Assembly: GCA_910592005.1 (NCBI GenBank)
Contig: CAJVPP010001178.1
Location: 1-22,095, forward strand
DNA length: 22,095 nucleotides
Direction of reading: 5' to 3'
Origin: Funneliformis mosseae
Taxonomy: Eukaryota; Glomeromycota; Glomeromycetes; Glomerales; Glomeraceae
A model generated the notes under the pieces. It saw only the letters and a program-made list of their open reading frames with translations. It did no database searches and was not told the DNA's origin. Of the stretch, positions 10,158 through 20,181 are shown piece by piece (position 1 is the stretch's first letter; each line of letters begins with the position of its first letter). Made by a program: the position numbers and the translations under genes.

Positions 10158-11018
10158 TTAACGTCTTGGGCCACGAGTCCATTTTGTAGATATCATAAAC
10201 TTCTTCCTTTCTTGATTTTCTATTTGTGAAACTTGCCGTAAAATTGGCTGTTGGATTGGTGAATCTTGTTGTTGAAAAGATACGTGTTGTTTTTGGCTTG
10301 CATTCGGAATAACAATCTTTTCGGTCAATTGCTTCTTTGTGATGATAGGCCTGTAATTTATTATAGACATGAAAATTCTATGGACGGTAGCCTCATTTGG
10401 ATAAAAGAAACTTGGAGGGCATTCGAACGATAGAGGAGTTATCCAACGTTCTCCAGCTCTTGATTTTGTTCCATTAGGAGGAACAACAACTGAATAAGTG
10501 AAACCGAAAGGAACTTTTAAGTGGGAGCAACCATTTCCTGTACGATAAACATGTTGAATTTTTTGACAAATCCTATTTCGAATTTTTATAGGAAATCCGA
10601 CTGATTTTTGTAATAAGTTTGTGTCATCTGTTGGTTCATTTATTTTATGTTGAAGTTCATTTGTAGAATCAATTTTAACGTTATTTAAAGATATTCTGCA
10701 TATATTTGGATTTTTTATTATCGCGGAATGATAATATATTAATCGAGTATCAACTTCCTTTGGTTTAAAAACGAAGTTTCCATTTTCTTCATTTACATGG
10801 TCAAATTTCATTGTAAGATTTGAACGCCATTTATGTTCTTGTTCAAATGTTAAATTCAAACCAACATTTTGCTCCTTGAATTTATCGGCTAAGCAAACAG
10901 CTGCTATTCTTCTAAAATTTTTACAAGTGTTGCTAAGCGATAATAAAGTTGAAATATCCGTTTCCACGAAAATAATAAGTAAAATTTCAGTTGAGAAAAT
11001 ATTTAAGGATGAATACAT
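10158..11018 (-). CDS. F-box-like protein, 286 aa
   Basis: Uninterrupted 286-codon frame in the least AT-rich part of the window. Residues about 5-45 (IFSTEILLIIFVETDISTLL, then LSNTCKNFRRIA) match the F-box pattern, leucines and the TCK-x-F-RRIA ending included. In known proteins this domain binds Skp1 and places the protein in an SCF ubiquitin ligase that selects substrates for degradation. The rest has no leucine-rich or WD repeats. Residues ~150-215 hold a Cys/His/Pro-containing segment (NGCSHLKVPFGFTYSVVVPP, ERWITPLSFECPPSFFYPNE). Residues ~230-270 are Gln/Ser-rich, and the tail is basic (KWTRGPRR). The start is supported by an A at -3 and a TATA box ~40 bp upstream. No intron is needed. 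The F-box call is moderate; substrate and partners are unknown. Confidence 0.8.
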   Translation of the reverse strand: MYSSLNIFSTEILLIIFVETDISTLLSLSNTCKNFRRIAAVCLADKFKEQNVGLNLTFEQEHKWRSNLTMKFDHVNEENGNFVFKPKEVDTRLIYYHSAIIKNPNICRISLNNVKIDSTNELQHKINEPTDDTNLLQKSVGFPIKIRNRICQKIQHVYRTGNGCSHLKVPFGFTYSVVVPPNGTKSRAGERWITPLSFECPPSFFYPNEATVHRIFMSIINYRPIITKKQLTEKIVIPNASQKQHVSFQQQDSPIQQPILRQVSQIENQERKKFMISTKWTRGPRR

Positions 11019-11058
11019 TTTTTTGTTGAGTTGATTTGAAAAAAAGATATTCTTGTTC

Positions 11059-11067
11059 CTTTATATA
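11059..11067 (-). promoter_or_regulatory. TATA box of the F-box-like gene
   Basis: TATATAAAG on the minus strand, about 41 bp before the ATG at 11018, followed by an A-rich leader. A G-rich word (minus-strand CCCGCCCTTTACCC) lies ~30 bp further upstream at about 11088-11101. The short leader would place transcription start within ~10-15 bases of the ATG, so a different upstream start remains possible. Confidence 0.45.
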
Positions 11068-11289
11068 ACTATTGTTTTAGCTAATTTGGGTAAAGGGCGG
11101 GAAAAGCTTGATATTAAAATTTCTGGTTCTAGATCTTAAATTTATTGATCGAGAAAAAAAAAAATTGATCATCTTTATATAAACAAAAAAAAGACTAGTT
11201 CTATATATTATTATTTTTATTTATTTATTTTACTTTTTGTGTCAAACAATTTCTTAAAAAAACTAGAAATATATTAACAAATATATCTA

Positions 11290-12200
11290 TAAACCTGTAT
11301 TGTCACGCCTTGGATATTAGCATGTCCGTTTATGAACGATTTGAGGATATAAATGGCTAACCAGTTCGGGTTTAATATTTTTAATTTTAGACAATGGTAG
11401 TGATTTACTGCATGTTGTTTCCTGTTAATGTATTATTTAAGAAATTACTTTCATCTCTCTTTAAGGAGAAATCGAACGCCACAATTTTTTTTTTTTAAGG
11501 AGGCGATTAGAAACAGTAACAATTTTAACGCGAACTTAAAATTTGCATTTTTAGAATTCCAATCCTTTGGTAATAATTCCATCGGTGATAACTTACAAAG
11601 AGAAGAAGCCACAATAACGGAGAAAAATTCCTTTGTTTTTTTTTGTTATCTTAGAAAATCATATGACATCATTCTCAACATACATTAGAAATGTACCAAA
11701 CAAAGAAATTGGTTTATATTAGAACTCTGGTCTTTGCGAATAAATTAGTCACGTTTCAATTTAGTGGTGTAACTAATATTGTAAATTTGGGAATTTCTGC
11801 ACATGTATGAATCAATGGAATTTGGAACAATCACAAATCGATGGAACTTGTTTAATGTACGAAAAATTGTTTTTGGACATAAGATTAGTGTTAATTATAA
11901 TAATGAAATTATCATTTGCGCCACATACTTATTGATTTCCGGGATATTAATAGAATTTTAAGTATGATTATATAAATAAAATAAACAGAGATTCAATTCT
12001 GGTAGAAATAATAAATGAACTTTCTCATCAATGCCGCCTTTTTCTTTCAACCGTTAAGTAATAGTCTTTTATTAATGATTTTGTTTTGTCTTCACACTCT
12101 GTATTATCCCTCATCGTTAATAACTGGCGAATTATCCTGTAAAGTATATCTTGTAGTTCTGTCCATTAAAGTATTCGGCTAAAATAAAAAAGTGATAAAT
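11290..12200. other. Less AT-rich intergenic DNA with several short open frames
   Basis: Composition resembles the flanking gene, not the A/T filler. Short frames are present but none is convincing. A plus-strand 86-aa frame (11428-11688) has a TATA-like word at 11348-11354. A 39-aa frame (11691-11810) overlaps a 52-aa frame (11803-11961) containing NRWNLFNVRKIVFGHKISV. A minus-strand start at about 12165 reads MDRTTRYTLQDNSPVINDEG before a stop. They could be remnants of one gene broken by frameshifts, exons, or chance in balanced DNA. Confidence 0.4.
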
Positions 12201-12774
12201 AATATGATTTCATAAAATGGATCAAGTCATTCATAAAATTTTTCGCACGATTTGATTTCTAGTGATCAGAAATCAATGAATTTTGATTTTTGATTTTTGA
12301 ATGTCAGAGAATTCGAATAAAAAATTTTTAAAAAATGGATTAACTAAAAAAAAAAATTGATTTTAGTCGATCTATTTTATCACATTTTTACCAATCAGGG
12401 TTTTACTAGAAGTAATTTTATGTTAATTAGCTCCGACTGAAACATTTTATATAACAAACATATACTAAAAATTTACATTATTATAACGTAATAAAGTATA
12501 AATTTATTAAAATCGATTTAATTTTAGATAACTTTTACTAATAATAATATTTACAATTTAAAAAATTTTAAATTTTATTAAAATCTAATTTATATGTTAT
12601 CATAATTAGGCGTGCTGGTTCTTATTTGCTAAAACTGAAGCTCGTTTTATTTTTTCAAATATACTCTCATTCAATTCAGGCGAGACTATTTATTATTAAT
12701 GGAGTTAAAAGTACCTAATTTACGTTCATCTATTTTTCTAATAATTTAACGATAGAAAATAATAGAGACCTTTA
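12201..12774. other. Spacer without recognised genes
   Basis: A/T-rich at 12201-12600, then more balanced from 12600 (TTAGGCGTGCTGGTTC). There is a simple TTTTGATTT repeat near 12280-12300. No frame or element could be supported. Confidence 0.5.
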
Positions 12775-12946
12775 CTAATTTTGGTGGAGAGGTAGGTATT
12801 CTAACATAGATAAAGCGTGCAAACTAGACGGAGTATCGGAAGTGATTGCCTCCAATACTTCAGAGACGATTCTTAAATAAAGTGTGTAAAAAGACATATA
12901 TAAATAGACAACTTTCCATTTAAGGCTTAGATAGTACATTAAGCAT
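12775..12946 (-). pseudogene. 3' fragment of a coding sequence cut by an insertion
   Basis: Minus-strand reading from the insertion edge gives MYYLSLKWKVVYLYMSFYTL, then LRIVSEVLEAITSDTPSS and LHALSMLEYLPLHQN to a TAG at 12775. The longer open frame extending to 13065 begins inside the inserted GGCC-rich element and is therefore probably an artefact. On the far side of the insertion (beyond 13475) I could not find a convincing continuation. No family recognised. Confidence 0.3.
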
Positions 12947-13474
12947 TGGCCGCGGCTAAGCCTTATTTTTTGGCCGTTGGCCGATTTTTTGCTGATCGGC
13001 CAAATCAATAGCCAAAATTCCAAATTGGCATTTGGCCACAGCCAACAGCCGTTTTGGTCGGCCAAATGTCATATTACTTTACCAAAATTTTGGCTGCAGT
13101 TTTATTTGCAAATTTGCAATATTTTGAACGTTCTGAACTTCAGAAACGTCAATATTTACAATGTTGCAATTAATTAAATGTCCCCAGACGTCAAGAGGCG
13201 TCAAACTATTGTAAAAATGCAATAAATTGACGTCTTCAACTTAGGCATTCATTAATTTCATCATAACACATCACAACATTTTAATTTCAATTAAAAACTA
13301 TGATTTAGATGATCTGCAAAGCATATTTAAATAAAAATTTATTTTGAATAAATTAATAAAATAATTTATATAAAAATAATATTTTTTAGCCAACCTAAAC
13401 CTAAATAAAATTTGACTAAACAGCTAAATGTCATAACCAAATACCGGCCAAATGGCCAATATTGCATTAAGCAT
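12937..13474. mobile_element. 518-bp insertion between 10-bp direct repeats
   Basis: CATTAAGCAT occurs exactly at 12937-12946 and 13465-13474. The enclosed 518 bp differ sharply from their surroundings: the left end is rich in TTGGCC words, the middle carries GACGTC words (13185-13235), and the right end has GGCCAAATGGCCAAT. Both ends carry ATTGGCC in inverted orientation, but not flush with the duplication. A 9-11-bp duplication is known for Mutator-like DNA elements, so a non-autonomous MULE is plausible. No transposase is present. A chance 10-bp match in AT-rich DNA cannot be excluded. Confidence 0.5.
12946..13069. repeat. Cluster of TTGGCC / GGCCAA words
   Basis: In ~120 bases the word TTGGCC or its reverse complement GGCCAA occurs repeatedly (TTGGCCGTTGGCCGAT, GATCGGCCAAAT, ATTTGGCCACAGCC, GTCGGCCAAATG), so the segment can fold on itself in several registers. 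It forms the left part of the 518-bp insertion. Confidence 0.75.
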
Positions 13475-13929
13475 AATATTCAATTAGAGTGTTTATTCAT
13501 ATTTAAATACCAAATGCATATTCCAATTTATGCTATAATAAACTGAAATATTATTAACACCCAATGTATAAGATACAGAACTTGATCAGATCTATGATTC
13601 TCTTGAGTTGCAAGAACTTTATCTTGGATTAGGGTTCTAATGGTAGGGATAAATTAATTCATAAAGAGTAATTCTAATAAATTCAATTGTAGAATTACTT
13701 TACTAAACCTGAGTAATTTTATTTAATGCATTTTCACAATTTGAATTTTGGTTATAAAATAATTATAAGGATTCAAATATAACTTCTAAATGTATATATA
13801 ATATGTTATTGTATATTTAAGCCAAATTTTTTCAAAGTTTATCATATTATTACACAAATTTCCTTTTTTAATAGCAGTGTAACTTGTTTTTAGTCTTATA
13901 AATTGATTCATAAAAATAAGATACAGATG
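13475..13929. other. Spacer between two elements
   Basis: Moderately AT-rich. A short plus-strand reading DQIYDSLELQELYLGLGF lies near 13587-13640 and may be a trace of coding sequence, but it is too short to call. Confidence 0.4.
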
Positions 13930-14499
13930 TACAGTAGGGTATCAAAAGTTATTAGAAACTTAAAAATTAGAAAATTGATGGAAATTTTGACATTAAATTA
14001 AACTTTTTTTTATTAATTTAATCAATTTTGATTAAATAAGCAAATTGTTCATTATAATGTTTTACATATATATTTTAAAATTTTTATAAATATTTAATTA
14101 AAAATAAAATATTTATTGTATATTTAATATAGCATTTTCAAATTTTAATACAAGATTTCAGTTATAATAAAATATTAAAATTATTAGCTATAATATATTT
14201 TATTATTTTAAGTAAATTTATTAAGTGTATTAAAAAATATTTTTTTCTAAATTTCAAATTAATTGTATTTATATTTGTTAAAATTGTTTTAGTATAATGA
14301 GTTACTAATTACGTGTAATATTAATTATTTTTTCAATTTTGAATCAAAATTTTAAATCAAGTTTTTCATAACCATTTTATTGATTTGAATAAAATTTTTT
14401 ATTTGTTATACTATATTCTATATTTTATATTTCAATGAAAATTTATTTTCCAAAATAGTTTTTATAAAAAAAAATGACTATTTAACATAAAGAATTTTC

Positions 14500-15683
14500 T
14501 GATTTTAATGTGATAAAACTATAGGTACTTAAAAATATAATTTTAGTGAAAGAAAAATAAGTAAAGTACTAAATTATCCAAAAAGTACTATTTATAATAT
14601 TATTTTTATATAAAAATGATAATTTTAAAATACTTTCTTCTCAAAGTGGTAGACTACCTATTTAACTGAAAGGGATATTCACTATTTAATACAAATTTTG
14701 AATAAAAATTATAGAACTAATATTAATGAATTATGTGAAAATTTTGTTACTTCTATTTTATGTAAGCTAAATTACTCTTAAAAGACATCTTTATAATAAT
14801 GGAATTTTTGGAAGAATTAGAGCAAAAAAAAAAATCTTTTGTAAATGCAGTTAATAAAATAAAAAAATTAACATAGACTAAAAATAAAAAAAATTGAAAA
14901 AAAATTGAAAATATTATTTAGAGTGATGAATTTTGATTTAAAGTATTTAAGAAGATAAAAAAAAATATATTTGAAGAAATGCTTAAGAAAAATATCATCT
15001 AAAATATCTTATTTCTACATTTAAATTAAATTAATGGAGTGTTATAATTTGAAGGTTGTTTTACAAAAAATAAACTAGATCTATTAATCAGATTAAAAGT
15101 TAAAATAACATCAAATATATATATAAATATATTAAATAACTATTTATTTTTTTTTTTTTACGATGTGACACTGCCAGTAACTTTATTAAATTTATATATA
15201 AGGAAATACAAAGTAAATTAAAAATAAATCTATGCTAAGTATTAGCTATCCCCCATAGTTATATTACAAACCAGTTTGAATCGACCTATTATCATCTTTC
15301 CCTTCTATTAACTTCACTAAAAAACAACTATTTATTACTATTTATAAATAGTTTAGAAAATAAAAATAATTATATTTTTCAAGAAAATAATACTTTTATT
15401 TACAAAGCAAAAGCAGTAAAAAAATGAAAAGTAGAAAATAAGATTACAAGTTTACTATAATCTGCATAAAGCTTAGATTTAAATTCTATAGAAAATTTAT
15501 GAGATAAATTAGATAAAAAGTTGGAAAATATAATCATTATTAAAAAATCAAAATGATTTATGACAGATTTTGTAAAACAAATGGCTAAAACTTGATAAAA
15601 GTATATATAAAAATCTTATTGATAATATGTTACATTATATTACTGCTATTATTGAAAATAAAGGTAATCTTATAAAATATTAA
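14500..15683 (+). pseudogene. Dead Tc1/mariner transposase
   Basis: This transposase class cuts and pastes the element at TA sites through a DDE catalytic triad. Visible traces, in order: an HTH-like ERKISKVLNYPKSTIYNI (~14550), SLYNNGIFGRIRAKKK (~14790-14835), SDEF at 14922-14933 (the first catalytic Asp region), a degraded GVMVWGCF-like reading near 15035-15065, FQEN-N at ~15378-15392 where the family has QDN, and LDLNSIENL at 15474-15500, matching the family's DLNPIENLW. LDKKLENIIIIKKSK follows, and the frame ends KGNLIKY with TAA at 15681. Several TGA and TAA codons fall exactly where Trp and Gln are expected (after IENL, after AVKK). A retro-insertion splits it at 15149. Confidence 0.75.
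15149..15321 (-). mobile_element. Nested poly(A)-tailed retro-insertion (~173 bp)
   Basis: AAATAACTATTTATT at 15134-15148 and AAACAACTATTTATT at 15322-15336 are a 15-bp target duplication with one mismatch. Between them, on the minus strand, is a ~160-base body ending AAAGTTACTGGCAGTGTCAC plus ATCGT and an A-run. The last 25 bases of the body match the insertion at 9713-9737 at 23 positions. The body holds GGTCGATTCAAACTGG, loosely like a pol III B-box, so it could be a SINE, or a 5'-truncated LINE tail. It lies inside the Tc1 relic, so it is younger than that element. Confidence 0.75.
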
Positions 15684-15840
15684 TAATAAATTATAAAATA
15701 TACATTTAAATAATTAAGATAAAAAAATTTATTTAAATTAATATGATAGTTTGTAAATTATCTCAATTTAAATATTCAATATAATTTTTTAAAAAATGAT
15801 TGATATTGCAATTCTCAATGACATTTGATATTTTACTATA

Positions 15841-16587
15841 TAATATATATAAAATATAATATAATTTTTTTGTTTATAGTATATATATAAGAATAAAATA
15901 CATGTGATATAAACTTTTATATATAATATATTTGGTTAAATATTATGAATTTTAAATCTAATATTTTTATTTTAAATATTTTAAAGTATTGTAAAATAGA
16001 AAAAGAATTAATAGTAATAAAATATAAAACTTATATATAAATAAAATTAAGTTTTCCTATAAAAATATATAATAGTTTTTTTGCAAAAAAAAAAATACAA
16101 AAAAATTATTATACATTTTATATAAAGTAAAATAGGTAATAAAATTAAAGATTTAAAATAAAACTAAAAGATATTATTACTAATAAATTTTAAAAGGTTT
16201 AAAATTAAAAAATCAATATTTGTTAAGTTTATTATCATTATTGTAATATTGAAAAACTAATTATTTTACATTAGAATAATAATAACTATCAATTATAATA
16301 GTATCTTAAAATAAATATATATAAAAATAATATAATATATAATAAATCAAATTTCTTTAAAAGACTTTGTATTATTTTTTAAATTTTGAAAATAAATAAA
16401 AAGAAATTTTAGATATAGAATATATTCAGAATCATCAAAAAAATTAATTATTAAATAATCTTAAAAAAAATAAAAGTAAAAATCTTTTTTAAATTCTTTA
16501 TTATTAGTATATAATAATTATTATTTTAAATTATTTGTAATACTTATACAATATAAAATTTCAATAAATAATTACAAAATTTTACGT
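15841..16587. other. A/T filler
   Basis: Pure A/T-type DNA with short runs of TA repeats (15830-15900). No frame or element could be supported. Confidence 0.5.
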
Positions 16588-17125
16588 GATAATGATCTAT
16601 TTAATAAAAGTATCAAGATATATAGATATATTAAAAATAATAAATATAAAGGAAATATAATATCTAAATATTATTCTGAATATAGTAATTTATTATAATT
16701 AAATACTATATAAAAAATTATTATTAAGAGCTTATTATATAGATTGATTATGTATTTTTCTTAAAAGAAGATTAATCTATATTTACAAGTATTATTTTCT
16801 AGTTTAAAAAAAGAGCTAAACATAATTTATATTAAAAGGTTAAATGAAACAGTAATTTGAATTTTTTAATTAAATCATATTTCTATTAATAAATATACTG
16901 GTAAGTAATTAAATTTTTCTGAATAAGATTGGCAATAATTTTTAAATATAAGGTTTAAAGTTAGATTATTTTTTACTATTTAATTAATTTATTTATATTA
17001 TTTTTATATTATAAAATATACATACATTTATAAAAATTCATCTGCATTTCAATAGATTTAACAAAAAAGACTAATATTTTCTTTACTGAATTATTCAAAA
17101 TAGAAATATTTATATTATATATAAA
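16588..17125 (+). pseudogene. Faint coding relic, unidentified
   Basis: A single frame of ~180 codons with about a dozen stops still reads like protein: DNDLFNKSIKIYRYIKNNKY, then SKYYSEYSNLL, FSSLKKELNIIYIKRLNETV, LNHISINKYTGK, LNFSE-DWQ and RLIFSLLNYSK. Stops again fall where Gln or Trp would fit (LNFSE-stop-DWQ). Phase is constant from 16588 to 17086, which is unusual for random A/T sequence. Family not recognised; probably another dead mobile-element gene. Confidence 0.3.
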
Positions 17126-17720
17126 ATAAAATAATAATATATTTTCTTTATTTTTAGTTTATGTAATATATATATTTAAAGCTATTAAATATAATCAAAA
17201 AGTCTATAACCTTAACCACTTCTAAAAAATCTGTATTTTTATCTTTTTTATATAATTTTTTATTTTTCTTTTATTATAAATTTTAATATAATAGCTAATA
17301 TAAATGTATTATTATTTTATAGTACTTTAGTTTTAAAACTAATAAATTTACATAATAGTTTTAATTGTCTACAATTAGTATAAACTGTTATATAATTTAT
17401 ATTTAAAATACACTTATTAAAAAATTTAAAAGTATAATAAATTGTATTATTTTTTTTATTAAAATTTTATAAAATACATTCCTTTATATGTAATTTTAAA
17501 AATTAATAATTCATAATTATTAAAATAAAATTATTTGTATTATATTCACTAGTCGAAATCAAAAAAATCAAACATGCAAAAATTTGGTCTAAAATTAGTA
17601 AATCAAAATTCAACCAAAATTCAATTTATTTTATTTATAGCTAATTGGTATATATTAAGAATTAGCTAAAATTTAATTTATTTTATTTATAGCTGATTAA
17701 TATTTAATTAGAATAATTGT

Positions 17721-18050
17721 ATTATTCTAAATGAATGATAATCAAAAAATCGTTCAATTAAAATAATTGCATTATTCTAATTAAATAATAATACAAAAAT
17801 CATTTGATTGAAATAATTGTATTATTCTAATTAAATAATAACTAAAAAATCATTCAATTAGAATGATTGTATCATTTCAATCAAATAAAAATTAAAAATT
17901 ATTTAGTTAAAATAATTATATTATTTCAATTAAATAATAATCAAAAAATCATTTAATTGAACAATTATATTATTTTAATCAAACAAAAACTAAAAAATTA
18001 TTCAATTAAAATGATTGTATCATTCTAATTGAAAAAAAATTAAAAAATTA
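17721..18050. repeat. ~50-bp palindromic minisatellite, about 6.5 copies
   Basis: Units beginning ATTATTCTAA (or ATCATTCTAA) start at 17721, 17771, 17821, 17871, 17920, 17969 and 18019, so the spacing is 49-50 bp. Each contains an imperfect palindrome such as GAATGATTGTATCATTC and a linker like AATAATCAAAAAATCATTC. No coding content. Confidence 0.85.
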
Positions 18051-18480
18051 TTCCTTAAAAATAATGTATTTATTATTTTTAAAAAATAATTTTTTTAATA
18101 TTTCAAAGGAATTATTTTTTATCATTCCTAAAAAATAATATTATTTACCATCTTTAAGAACGATTTATTTATTATTTCTTAGAAATAATATTTTTATCAT
18201 TCCTTTAAAATAATTCTTTTATCATTCTTTTAAAATAATATTTTTATTGTTCTTTAGAAATAATGTATTTATAATTTTAAAAAAACAATATTATTATCAT
18301 TTCTAAAAAACAATATCTAAAAAAATGATTTTTTTTTATCATTTTTAAGAAATAATATATTTATCATTCTAAAAAATTATATATTATCATTCTAATTAAA
18401 CTATTTTCATATTATTCATTATAATAATACATTTATTATTTTAATTAAATAATTTTTTTATCATTCATTTAAAATAATAT
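18051..18480. repeat. ~32-bp palindromic minisatellite
   Basis: Irregular copies of TATCATTCCTTTAAAATAAT plus a T-run, spaced about 30-35 bp. Each can pair on itself (ATTATTTTAAAGGAATGAT against its complement). It follows directly from the 50-bp array and shares the ATCATTC word, so it probably arose from it. Confidence 0.7.
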
Positions 18481-18507
18481 ATTAGAAGAGAGATAGAAAT
18501 GATATTA

Positions 18508-18676
18508 CAGTCAACCTTCTCTAAATGCATCTACTCCCTTAAGATCATAGTGAAAATTTTAAAAAATATGCATTTAAAAAGGGTTGGCATTTAGAGAGAA
18601 AATTTCTATATAAATATGTATTTAGAGAGATATAGTGTATGTAATTAGAGAGGATGCATTTAGAAAGGGTTGACTG
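18508..18676. mobile_element. 169-bp MITE with TA target duplication
   Basis: CAGTCAACCTTCTCTAAATG at the left and the complement of CAGTCAACCCTTTCTAAATG at the right form a ~30-bp terminal inverted repeat with about 26 matches. The element is flanked by TA (18506-18507 and 18677-18678). Interior pieces repeat the motif (CATTTAAAAAGGGTTGGCAT). The ends fit a non-autonomous pogo/Tigger-type Tc1/mariner relative and differ from those of the element at 13932. Confidence 0.85.
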
Positions 18677-18678
18677 TA

Positions 18679-20000
18679 TTTTAATTTTTAGAAATTTTCT
18701 TCTTCTTATTATTAATTCTATTTAAAGAAAATCAATTATTATATAATAGTTATTATTTATTGATATAAAAATAATTAAATAAAAAGAACTGATATAAATA
18801 ATATAATATAAAGAGACTAAAGCAGTATAATTATAAAGCTTTTTTTATTATTGATCTAACATTTTTAATTTAGAATATTTATAAATAAAAAATTAAGCCT
18901 TACATTTAAATATAAAATAAATAAAAAATATTTAAGATGAATAAAATTTGTAATTTTTTAAACTGTAAATAATTGTTTATATCACTAGAATCAATCAATA
19001 AATATATGAATAGTATTAGTTTATGTTTAAAGTCTACTAAAATTTATAATCAAAAATTAATATAAGTTTATTTGATGTCTGTATTATTTTAAATGTTTTT
19101 TCAATAATAGCGATACCTTAATAGAATCTAATTAAGTTATTTATTATTTAATAAGACATTTTTAAATAAAAGCTTTTATTATATTATATAAAATTAAATT
19201 TATTTGTAAAATATATATAGTATATAATTTAAATAACTAAAGTAATCTATCTTTTTTAATCAAATTTTACCTATTTAAATAGTAAAATTACTTTAGTTTT
19301 ATCATCTTATAAAATTAAAATAACGTTTTTTAAAAAAGCAAATATAAATAATTTTATATTTTTAACTGAAGCTAAGCAATAATATTTATCAATATAATTA
19401 CACATTTCATTTTTTCAACAGCTGCTAAATATATTTGTATAGGTAATAGTATTGATATACTTTTATTGATGCTAAATGCTAAGATTATACATAATTTTGT
19501 ATTATAGATTTTGACATATATATATTATAGTTATCTTTTATTACTTTTTAGAGATACTTAATTATTTAAATCTTAATTACTTTCTTACGTTATTTATAAT
19601 CTGCTACACTAAATTCAATGTAATTATGCATCTTTTTAAAAAATTAAGATCATTCATTAAATATAATGAATGACTATAATACTAGCTAAAACTGAAATAT
19701 TTAGTTATATAATCAAAACTGAAACTATTTAGTCTTTAATAATTAAAATGCTAAAATGCTAAAACTTTATTTTCATAGATATTTCATAGATATTTTATAG
19801 ATTTTAACTCAATTTTTAATAATATTTTATTTTACTATAAATTCTAGAAATTTAGAATTTTTGTAAATAAAATATTATTTATTATATTTTGTTTACTATA
19901 TGAGAAGTTTAATAGAAAATTTTGATTTTTATTGCATTTAATTTTTGATATTATTAGATTAAATGTAATAAGATCTTAATTTTAGTTAATATTCTGAATA
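18679..20000. other. A/T filler
   Basis: No gene seen. Minor local repeats are AAATGCTAAAATGCTAAAAC (19746-19765) and CATAGATATTTCATAGATAT (19775-19794), plus CTGAAAC/TTTAGT words from about 19675 that foreshadow the next cluster. Confidence 0.5.
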
Positions 20001-20178
20001 GTTTAGTTCAATCTAAATTATAAGCTAATCTGAAACCAAATTGAAAATTTCAGTTCAGTTCAGTTCAGATTATTAATCTTAAAAATGCTAATCTAAAATT
20101 AAACTGAACTGTAAATTGGAAAAATCTGAACTGATCTGAAAATTTTAGATTAATTCAAAATTTTTAGTTCAGTTCGTT
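20001..20178. repeat. Cluster of TCAGTT / AACTGA words
   Basis: CAGTTCAGTTCAGTTCAGA (20051-20069), AAACTGAACTG (20101-20111), ATCTGAACTGATCTGAA (20124-20140) and TTAGTTCAGTTCG (20164-20176). A word and its reverse complement alternate, giving many possible foldbacks. Confidence 0.7.
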
Positions 20179-20181
20179 TCT

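Larger units (their letters stand above)
13932..15838 (+). mobile_element. Decayed Tc1/mariner element
   Basis: The left end is TA (13930-13931) then CAGTAGGGTATCAAAAGTTA. The right end is TGACATTTGATATTTTACTA before TA (15839-15840). The right end matches the complement of the left at 16 of 22 bases, and most differences are C/T or G/A changes. A TA duplication and CAGT-type ends fit the Tc1/mariner superfamily. After subtracting the nested retro-insertion with its target copy (about 188 bp), the element is ~1.7 kb, an ordinary size. The transposase inside is dead. Confidence 0.7.

Noticed and set aside
12775..13177. Two overlapping open frames (96 aa minus, 66 aa plus) across the GGCC-rich cluster
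   Set aside because: Both run into the inserted repeat element; only the part at 12775-12946 looks coding, and it is listed as a fragment.
17721..18480. CRISPR array
   Set aside because: Units are contiguous, diverged and palindromic, with no unique spacers of constant length, and the genome looks eukaryotic.
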